From an uncultured Hymenobacter sp. (GTDB lineage Bacteria; Bacteroidota; Bacteroidia; Cytophagales; Hymenobacteraceae): 5,676 nt of DNA. The notes below the pieces were generated by a model that saw only the letters and a program-made list of their open reading frames with translations, did no database searches and was not told where the DNA came from. Each line of letters begins with the position of its first letter. Position 1 is the stretch's first letter. A program made the position numbers and the translations under genes. The stretch covers positions 1 to 5,676 of the forward strand of contig CALMOO010000631.1 in assembly GCA_937871705.1 (NCBI GenBank), given 5' to 3'. Positions 1-4,269 of the stretch are shown here, piece after piece.

Positions 1-1
1 G

Positions 2-235
2 TTTCAAATAATGACTTATACCGTGCTACTGATTCCGGTTTCACTGCTGCCGTTGGTGCTTGGTATCTCGGGGCGCGTGTCGGCGGGGGTAGCGCTGATC
101 TGCGGCGTGATTTTCTTACTGATGACTGTGCAACTGATGCGAACGCAGGACCGCAAGGCGGCGCTCAGCATCATGTTTGCCTCCTTCCTGTACTTGCCCA
201 TCGTACAAATAGCGCTGGTTTTGGACAAAGTTTGA
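2..235 (+). CDS. ctaB: Heme o synthase (protoheme IX farnesyltransferase), C-terminal end, partial
   Basis: Only the last 77 codons are present; the frame is open to the left edge, so the Met at position 11 is internal and not the start. CtaB is an integral membrane UbiA-family prenyltransferase that attaches a farnesyl group to heme b, giving heme o, the precursor of heme a for aa3-type oxidases. The visible part matches the end of the family: the helix beginning TYTVLLIPVSLLPLVLG (IPVSLLP is a typical CtaB string), a second hydrophobic helix (GVALICGVIFLLMTVQL), a short basic loop (RTQDRK) and the closing segment with FASFLYLPIVQIALVLDKV, which resembles the usual C-terminal helix ending in DK/DR. 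The catalytic Asp-rich motifs lie outside the window. Subunit III follows 41 bases later, consistent with one oxidase operon. Confidence 0.88.
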   Translation, partial: FQIMTYTVLLIPVSLLPLVLGISGRVSAGVALICGVIFLLMTVQLMRTQDRKAALSIMFASFLYLPIVQIALVLDKV

Positions 236-242
236 GGTGCCG

Positions 243-270
243 TTGTTATAAAAGCAGCTAATTAATTTTC
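243..270 (+). promoter_or_regulatory. Possible weak Bacteroidota-type promoter before the first subunit III gene
   Basis: The AT-rich gap after ctaB holds TTG at 243-245 and TAATTTTC at 263-270, separated by 17 bases. This is close to the Bacteroidota sigma-A pattern (TTG, 17-23 bases, TAnnTTTG) with the last base differing. Transcription would begin almost at the ATG at 277, leaving little or no leader. The match could be chance, and read-through from ctaB is equally plausible. Confidence 0.2.
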
Positions 271-276
271 TACAAC

Positions 277-864
277 ATGAACACTTCAGAACTGATAGCT
301 GATAAAGAAACCAGCTTGGGTACTCACCCTAAGCGGTTAATACTTATTCTGCTTATATTTAGCATTATCATGATGTTCGCGGCTTTCACCAGCGGCTATA
401 TCGTGCGGCGCGACGAAGGCAACTGGCGCGAGTTTGACCTGCCAGCTAGCTTGCTATTCAATTCTATCGTTATTCTGCTCAGCAGCGCGGCCATGCAGTG
501 GGCCTATTACTCGGCTAAGCACGATGAAGTTAAGCGGGCTCAAACTGGGCTGCTTTTGACGTTGGTCTTGGGCATAGTGTTCCTGTTTGGGCAAGTTCAC
601 TCGTGGGGTGACTTGGTGGCTGGTCACACCTTCTTTGGTGGTGCCGATGCCAATCCGTCGGGTTCTTTCGTGTACGTCTTGATGGGTGTGCACGCTTTTC
701 ACTTAGTAACCGGGCTTGTTTTTGTAGCGCTCGTGTTGAAGCGAAGCCTTAACTATCAGGTGCATTCGCGGGCAATGCTCTCGATTGGCAACGCTGCCAT
801 CTACTGGCACTTCCTGGGCGGCCTTTGGTTGTACCTGTATTTGTTCCTACTTTTGAACCACTAA
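277..864 (+). CDS. Cytochrome c oxidase subunit III, first paralogue (lacks the conserved helix Glu)
   Basis: A 195-residue, five-helix member of the heme-copper oxidase subunit III family; this short form lacks the first two helices of the seven-helix mitochondrial type. Approximate membrane segments are residues 20-43, 56-78, 88-108, 129-154 and 170-193. Family signatures are the GVHAFHLVTGL string at 137-147 (canonical GFHGxHVxxG) and YWHFLGGLWLYLYLF at 176-190 (canonical YWHFVDVVWLFLF). Subunit III binds no metal; it stabilises subunit I and its proton-uptake path. The conserved Glu of the QxxE string is absent here: the region reads GQVHSW (105-110), with Ser109 in the Glu position, and the usual Asp of YWHFVD is Gly181. 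It follows ctaB by 41 bases and precedes a second, more canonical copy by 48 bases. The ATG at 277 is the first in-frame start and gives a cytoplasmic N-terminus of about 20 residues. Confidence 0.9.
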   Translation: MNTSELIADKETSLGTHPKRLILILLIFSIIMMFAAFTSGYIVRRDEGNWREFDLPASLLFNSIVILLSSAAMQWAYYSAKHDEVKRAQTGLLLTLVLGIVFLFGQVHSWGDLVAGHTFFGGADANPSGSFVYVLMGVHAFHLVTGLVFVALVLKRSLNYQVHSRAMLSIGNAAIYWHFLGGLWLYLYLFLLLNH

Positions 865-869
865 TCTGC

Positions 870-900
870 GAGTTCTCGTAAGAGAACTCCACCTATTTTT
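870..900 (+). promoter_or_regulatory. Intercistronic hairpin between the two subunit III genes (weak terminator or processing element)
   Basis: A perfect 8-bp stem, GAGTTCTC (870-877) with GAGAACTC (882-889), closes a GTAA tetraloop of the stable GNRA class. A T5 tract (896-900) follows, but 6 bases after the stem, so it is not a classical terminator. It starts 6 bases past the stop of the first subunit III gene and ends 12 bases before the next ATG. It could attenuate transcription, protect upstream RNA ends or affect translation of the second copy. Confidence 0.55.
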
Positions 901-912
901 GTTGCCTGCTGT

Positions 913-1686
913 ATGGCCCACTCGACCACTTTAGAGCCCACTGCTACCCCTGCTACGTACACCGATGCGCCCCGCACTGGCACGTGGGATGGAGGTAACG
1001 AACCTTTCAAAGCGAGCTACGGCAAGCTGATGATGTGGTTTTTCCTGTTGTCGGACGCCTTCACCTTTGGGGCATTCTTGACGGCTTATGGTATGATTCG
1101 CCACAAACATGGCGTATTTACCGGCACGGCCAAGCAGTTCTACTTCAGCACGGCGCATTGGCCTATCCCCGAAAAAGTATTTAATGCTTTCCCTGGCCTG
1201 CACGGCGACCTGCCGCTAGCTTTCGTTGCGTTGATGACGATGATTCTCATCTTCAGCTCCGTAACAATGGTACTAGCCGTAGAAGCTGGCCACCGCATGG
1301 ACAAGGCTGATGTGCAAAAGTGGCTGCTCTGGACCATTCTCTTTGGGTCGATGTTTCTTAGCTCGCAAGCGTGGGAATGGAGCCACTTCATCGGCGGCCA
1401 CGAAGAAGGCACCCGTATGGCAGATGGCACGCTCATGTTTGGCGCTAACTTGGCTATGAATCAGTACGGCCCACCGCTGTTTGGCGACTTGTTTTTCTTT
1501 ATCACTGGTTTCCACGGCACCCACGTATTTTCGGGCGTGTGCCTGCTCGTCTGGTGCTTTATTGCTACCACTAATGGTACTTTCGAGAAGCGCGGCCACT
1601 ACGAGATGGTGGAGAAAATAGGCCTCTACTGGCACTTTGTTGACTTAGTGTGGGTGTTTGTGTTCACCTTCTTCTACCTCGTATAA
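913..1686 (+). CDS. Cytochrome c oxidase subunit III, second paralogue (canonical Glu present)
   Basis: A 257-residue subunit III of an aa3-type heme-copper oxidase with five predicted membrane helices (about 37-60, 101-125, 136-153, 190-217 and 237-256). The family marks are intact: SSQAWEW at 150-156 with the conserved Glu155, ITGFHGTHVFSGV at 197-209, and YWHFVDLVWVFVF at 239-251. A hydrophilic N-terminus of about 35 residues rich in Thr/Ala/Pro leads into GNEPFKASYGKL, a form I associate with Bacteroidota homologues. Two insertions relative to compact family members lie between helices 1 and 2 (about 61-100) and between helices 3 and 4 (about 157-189), probably outside the membrane. Subunit III supports proton uptake and stability of the catalytic subunit. 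The ATG at 913 is the only reasonable start; no Shine-Dalgarno is visible, as is usual in this phylum. The two paralogues may form a heterodimeric subunit III or serve alternative assemblies; the sequence cannot decide. Confidence 0.93.
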   Translation: MAHSTTLEPTATPATYTDAPRTGTWDGGNEPFKASYGKLMMWFFLLSDAFTFGAFLTAYGMIRHKHGVFTGTAKQFYFSTAHWPIPEKVFNAFPGLHGDLPLAFVALMTMILIFSSVTMVLAVEAGHRMDKADVQKWLLWTILFGSMFLSSQAWEWSHFIGGHEEGTRMADGTLMFGANLAMNQYGPPLFGDLFFFITGFHGTHVFSGVCLLVWCFIATTNGTFEKRGHYEMVEKIGLYWHFVDLVWVFVFTFFYLV

Positions 1687-1702
1687 ATAGAAATAAGTAG
1701 CA

Positions 1703-1726
1703 GCTTCAAGCCAAAGCTCTTGAGGC
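1703..1726 (+). promoter_or_regulatory. Intercistronic hairpin downstream of the second subunit III gene
   Basis: GCTTCAAG (1703-1710) pairs with CTTGAGGC (1719-1726) over 8 bp, one of them a T·G wobble, around an 8-base loop. No T-tract follows, so a terminator is unlikely; an RNA processing or stability element is possible. It lies in the 105-base gap before subunit IV, which otherwise shows nothing recognisable apart from several stop codons just after the subunit III gene. Confidence 0.4.
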
Positions 1727-1791
1727 GGTTATCAGCAACGGCTATCCCCTCGGGCAAGCTCGCTTCATCAACTAGTTTAATCAATCAGGAT

Positions 1792-2148
1792 ATGTCTGCT
1801 CACGCTGCTGAAGCCGAACACGCCTACGTTCCAGGCGAAATTGCCAAGCCCAATACGGCTTGGATTTGGAAAACCTTCTGGGTACTGGTAGCCATCACGG
1901 CGCTTGAGTTTGTCATTGCTTTTACCTTGACTTCGCCCGATTGGCGCACTTTTCGCAATAGCATTTTCATCGTGCTCACAATTTTGAAGGCTTTCTTCAT
2001 TGTTGGAGAGTTTATGCACTTAAAGCACGAAGTAAAAAGCCTTATCTGGACTGTTCTTGTCCCAACGTCTTTGCTGATATGGCTGGTAGTTGCCCTAGTA
2101 ACGGAAGGCTCCTTTATCGGCGAAGTGCTCTCGCACATGTTCACCTAG
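1792..2148 (+). CDS. Cytochrome c oxidase subunit IV family protein (CyoD/CtaF-like)
   Basis: A 118-residue protein of the prokaryotic cytochrome c oxidase subunit IV family, a small membrane subunit that packs against subunits I and III and aids oxidase stability. It has a polar His/Ala/Glu-rich N-terminus of about 25 residues and three helices (about 27-47, 57-76 and 83-104). The marker is GEFMHLKHEVKSLIW at 72-86, where MHLK between helices 2 and 3 is typical of the family. The ATG at 1792 is chosen over an upstream in-frame TTG at 1720: the extension would add 24 non-conserved residues and swallow half of an intercistronic hairpin, whereas the chosen start gives a normal length and a typical N-terminus. 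The gene sits after two subunit III genes and 3 bases before the SCO-like gene, so these are probably co-transcribed and translationally linked. Confidence 0.88.
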   Translation: MSAHAAEAEHAYVPGEIAKPNTAWIWKTFWVLVAITALEFVIAFTLTSPDWRTFRNSIFIVLTILKAFFIVGEFMHLKHEVKSLIWTVLVPTSLLIWLVVALVTEGSFIGEVLSHMFT

Positions 2149-2151
2149 CCA

Positions 2152-2850
2152 ATGCGGCCCCGCCAAACCCTATTGCTGGGGCTGCTCTTGCTGGTGCCAG
2201 TACTGGCTTTTCTTTTCCTGTACGGCTTCGGCTCTAACCATTACGCGCTGCCAACCTACTTGCCCGAGCGGGCGGACTCCGTCCGTAGCGCTGGCGGAGG
2301 GTGGCAGCGCGATACTGTTTTCCACCAAGTGCGGCCGTTTCGGCTGCGGGGGGTAGGCGGGCGTTACTTGGCAAGTAGCACCTTAGGCCAAGGCCTCTAC
2401 GTGGTGCAGGTATTTACCCAGGATGCCGCTAGCGCGCAAGTGGCTCGTGAGATGGCCCGCTTGCAGGAGAGATTTCGCCCTGATTCACGTGTGCGGTTGG
2501 TTACGTTGGTGGGTACTGCACCAAGCGCGGCCGCTGCTGATATTGATGCGCAGCTCGAAAAACTCAGCGAACAATACGGCACCATTAGCGGGAAGTGGTC
2601 TTTTCTCGCTACCCCCGCCGATAGTCTGCAGCGGCTAGCGCGCAATGAGTTTGGCCTCACGACGCTGCGGCCTGAGCACCTGCCGTTTCGGCCCGAAACG
2701 GAGCCGGTAACTTTGCCGCAGGGCCGCTTGTTGCTTATTGACCATGAGCAGCATGTGCGCGGTATTTACGACGGCACGGATATTCATGAGGTAGAGCGGC
2801 TTATCACCGAAATCGACGTTTTGCTTTATATCTATGACCACCATCACTGA
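2152..2850 (+). CDS. SCO1/SenC-like thioredoxin-fold protein lacking all copper ligands
   Basis: A 232-residue membrane-anchored protein with an N-terminal signal-anchor (about 6-25) and a periplasmic domain. It aligns by eye with SCO proteins, which deliver copper to the CuA site of oxidase subunit II: RPFRLRGVGGRYL (61-73) fits the FxLxdxxG strand, LYVVQVFT (82-89) the strand before the copper motif, REMARLQERF (99-108) the following helix, VRLVTLVG (114-121) the next strand, KWSFLATP (148-155) the W-F-L-T segment, and RLLLIDHEQHVRGIYDGTD (192-210) the C-terminal LIDxxGxIRGxYDGTD block. The protein contains no Cys; around D91 and A95, where CPxxC is expected, it reads TQDAASAQ. The copper-binding His expected about eight residues before LID is also missing; His176 is the nearest. 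A SCO copper or thiol role is therefore doubtful, and a structural or chaperone role is an inference. It ends in three His residues and overlaps the next gene by 17 bases. Confidence 0.8.
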   Translation: MRPRQTLLLGLLLLVPVLAFLFLYGFGSNHYALPTYLPERADSVRSAGGGWQRDTVFHQVRPFRLRGVGGRYLASSTLGQGLYVVQVFTQDAASAQVAREMARLQERFRPDSRVRLVTLVGTAPSAAAADIDAQLEKLSEQYGTISGKWSFLATPADSLQRLARNEFGLTTLRPEHLPFRPETEPVTLPQGRLLLIDHEQHVRGIYDGTDIHEVERLITEIDVLLYIYDHHH

Positions 2851-3409
2851 GCAACTGCACCCACCCGTACTGGAGCCGGGCGACTACACCAAGTACAAAG
2901 TCATCCTGGGCATTTTGGGGGCCGTGGTGCCGCTACTCGTAGCAGTGCTCTATTTCTTCCCACAAACGTTCCGGATTCCGGGGGCGCAGGTGCGCCTGCT
3001 GCCCGCTATCAACGCTGGCCTGAACTCGCTGACGGCCGTGTTTCTGCTGGCTGGGTTTTACTTTATTCGGCAGAAAAACGTCATTGCGCACCGGGCTATG
3101 ATGAGCATCGCCTTTGGGCTGGGCAGCCTGTTCCTGCTATCATACGTAGCGTATCACTCTCAAGCCGATAGCACGCACTTTGGGGGGGTAGGGGCCATTA
3201 GAATGGTTTATTTTATCTTGTTGCTGACTCACATCAGCTTGGCCGTGGTAACAGTAGGCCTGGTGCTGTTTACCTTGTATTTTGACCTGACCGGGCAATA
3301 CACTAAGCACCGGACCATCGCGCGCTGGACCTTTCCGGTGTGGCTTTACGTATCAGTGACTGGGGTAATTGTGTACTTCATGATTGCGCCGTATTACCCA
3401 GCTGCTTAA
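2834..3409 (+). CDS. DUF420 family membrane protein (CtaM/YozB-like oxidase maturation factor)
   Basis: A 191-residue protein with five predicted helices (about 22-42, 56-78, 88-108, 124-149 and 163-185), matching the DUF420 family in length and pattern. In Firmicutes the family includes YozB/CtaM, which in Staphylococcus aureus is required for function of the aa3 oxidase, apparently in its maturation. Recognisable strings are LLPAINAGLNSLTAVFLLAG (55-74), the HR of IAHRAMM (84-90), SYVAYHS (103-109), LLTHISLAVV (130-139) and KHRTIARWTFPVWLYVSVTG (158-177). His86, His108, His133 and His159 lie at or near helix ends and are candidates for cofactor or metal contact (inference). The start at 2834 overlaps the SCO-like gene by 17 bases, implying translational coupling; an N-terminus of about 20 polar residues precedes helix 1. 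A run of seven G at 3182-3188 lies in frame and does not break the gene. Confidence 0.87.
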   Translation: MTTITEQLHPPVLEPGDYTKYKVILGILGAVVPLLVAVLYFFPQTFRIPGAQVRLLPAINAGLNSLTAVFLLAGFYFIRQKNVIAHRAMMSIAFGLGSLFLLSYVAYHSQADSTHFGGVGAIRMVYFILLLTHISLAVVTVGLVLFTLYFDLTGQYTKHRTIARWTFPVWLYVSVTGVIVYFMIAPYYPAA

Positions 3410-3467
3410 TTGCTGCGTGGCCCATTTCGGGTTGCGAACTTTGCCGTATCACTTGTGTTGTTGGAGT

Positions 3468-3722
3468 ATGAAAAAGCTAATTTTTGCCTTGGCCCTGAGC
3501 TTCTTGCTACTAGGCCAGCTGTTGGTAAGCCCACGCGCCCAGGCGCAGTGCGTAATGTGCAAAGCGCAGGTAGAAGCTGCCCGCGCCGAGCGCGATGACT
3601 ACGATGTAGCTGGCCTCAACAAAGGCATTGTGTACATGATGACGGTACCGTACATCTTGATGGGTGCCATTGGCTTTTTCTGGTACCGCCGCACGCACCC
3701 GAAGCGTACGCCTGTCGCTTAA
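3468..3722 (+). CDS. Small exported membrane protein with a CxxC motif
   Basis: An 84-residue protein with a clear signal sequence: MKK, a hydrophobic core (4-20), then SPRAQAQ with a plausible signal peptidase I site after Ala26 or close by. The mature part begins with QCVMCKAQVEAAR, placing a CxxC pair (Cys28, Cys31) at or next to the new N-terminus. A charged stretch (about 38-47) leads to a second hydrophobic segment (54-73) and a basic tail (RRTHPKR). The cysteines would face the periplasm. This small form recurs in my memory beside Bacteroidota oxidase genes but has no established function known to me; metal or heme handling or thiol exchange during oxidase assembly is an inference from the motif and place. 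The ATG at 3468 is chosen; an in-frame TTG at 3384 would overlap the previous gene and disrupt the signal peptide. It lacks a proper lipobox (AQAQC). Its stop shares one base with the DUF983 ATG. Confidence 0.75.
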   Translation: MKKLIFALALSFLLLGQLLVSPRAQAQCVMCKAQVEAARAERDDYDVAGLNKGIVYMMTVPYILMGAIGFFWYRRTHPKRTPVA

Positions 3723-4123
3723 TGAAGCCCATCCGTGCTTGGTGGCTGGCACTGCTGGCGTTGCGGTGCCCGCACTGCCATACGGGTCCCCTATTCAGTT
3801 ATGGGGCTTACAGTCTGGCTCATTTCACCGAAATGCCGGTAAGCTGCCCCGTGTGTGGGCAGCATTATGAGCCGGAGCCAGGGTTTTATTGGGGCGCCAT
3901 GTACATCAGCTTTGGCTTTTCGGTGCCGATAGTACTGCTGAGCGGCGCAATACTCTATTGGTTTGCTGGCGACCCTGATACGTGGGTGTACGTCACGATG
4001 GTGGCCGTTGTGATACTCGTGCTCACTCCGCCGTCGTTTCGCTATGCCAGGGCCGTAATGCTTTATGCGTTTGGCGGAGTACGTTTTGATAAAAAGTACC
4101 TGGAAAAGAATAACGCAATTTAG
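3722..4123 (+). CDS. DUF983 family membrane protein with two CPxC motifs
   Basis: A 133-residue protein of the DUF983 family. The first half carries two cysteine pairs, RCPHCHTGPLF (15-25; Cys16, Cys19) and SCPVCGQHYE (41-50; Cys42, Cys45), resembling a four-Cys zinc-ribbon or rubredoxin-like knuckle. PGFYWGAMYISFGFS (53-67) is a typical family string leading into helix 1 (about 60-82); helix 2 spans about 88-103, and the C-terminus has the family string RYARAVMLYAFGGVRFD (107-123). The function is not established; members often sit near terminal-oxidase genes, and a role in oxidase biogenesis is an inference. The topology (Cys domain and both ends on the cytoplasmic side with two helices) is predicted, not shown. 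The start at 3722 overlaps the previous stop by one base (TAATG), a coupling arrangement. It is the last gene before a terminator-like hairpin. Confidence 0.88.
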   Translation: MKPIRAWWLALLALRCPHCHTGPLFSYGAYSLAHFTEMPVSCPVCGQHYEPEPGFYWGAMYISFGFSVPIVLLSGAILYWFAGDPDTWVYVTMVAVVILVLTPPSFRYARAVMLYAFGGVRFDKKYLEKNNAI

Positions 4124-4144
4124 CCGAGCAGCACCTTACTTGGT

Positions 4145-4171
4145 AAAGACGGGCATACTCGCCCGGTTTTT
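4145..4171 (+). terminator. Rho-independent terminator of the oxidase operon
   Basis: CGGGC (4150-4154) pairs with GCCCG (4161-4165) around a 6-base loop. One G and then T5 (4167-4171) follow, and the A-rich AAAGA on the left can extend the stem against the T-tract if G4166 bulges out. It starts 22 bases after the DUF983 stop, the right place to end the operon. Confidence 0.65.
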
Positions 4172-4185
4172 GCGGGGCGGCCCGC
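4172..4185 (+). repeat. Short GC-rich inverted repeat
   Basis: GCGGG (4172-4176) and CCCGC (4181-4185) form a 5-bp stem with a GCGG loop directly after the T-tract of the proposed terminator. No T-tract follows. It may compete with or stack on the neighbouring hairpin, or be chance in GC-rich DNA. Confidence 0.25.
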
Positions 4186-4232
4186 TAATGCCGCCATCCT
4201 TCAGAGCCCTGACTGGCTGTGCGGCACCCAAG

Positions 4233-4257
4233 CCGGCAGCTAGCCGGGGTTTTTATT
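4233..4257 (+). terminator. Second terminator-like hairpin just upstream of the kinase-like gene
   Basis: CCGGC (4233-4237) pairs with GCCGG (4243-4247) around AGCTA, followed by GG and T5 (4250-4254), then ATT. The short stem makes it weaker than the first. It may be a back-up terminator or, lying 13-16 bases before the proposed GTG at 4270, an element affecting expression of the next gene. The 4124-4269 gap shows no convincing promoter. Confidence 0.45.
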
Positions 4258-4269
4258 AAGCTGCTACCT

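Noticed and set aside
11..235. A complete small protein starting at ATG 11
   Set aside because: The frame is open to the left edge and the sequence matches the end of heme o synthase, so the Met is internal.
1273..1635. A 120-codon minus-strand frame opposite the second subunit III gene
   Set aside because: It is the shadow of a well-conserved gene; its translation has no family character.
1720..1791. N-terminal extension of subunit IV from a TTG start
   Set aside because: It adds 24 non-family residues and overlaps the hairpin at 1703-1726; the ATG at 1792 gives the normal family length.
3410..3443. Possible promoter (TTG at 3410 and GAACTTTG at 3436) before the CxxC miniprotein
   Set aside because: The -7 element has one mismatch in its key TA and the spacing of 23 is at the limit; read-through of the operon explains expression.
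3384..3467. N-terminal extension of the CxxC miniprotein from a TTG start
   Set aside because: It would overlap the DUF420 gene and bury a clear signal peptide that begins at ATG 3468.
4065..4259. A 64-residue + strand frame overlapping the end of DUF983
   Set aside because: Its first third lies inside DUF983 in another frame and the rest covers two hairpins; no recognisable features or hydrophobic pattern.
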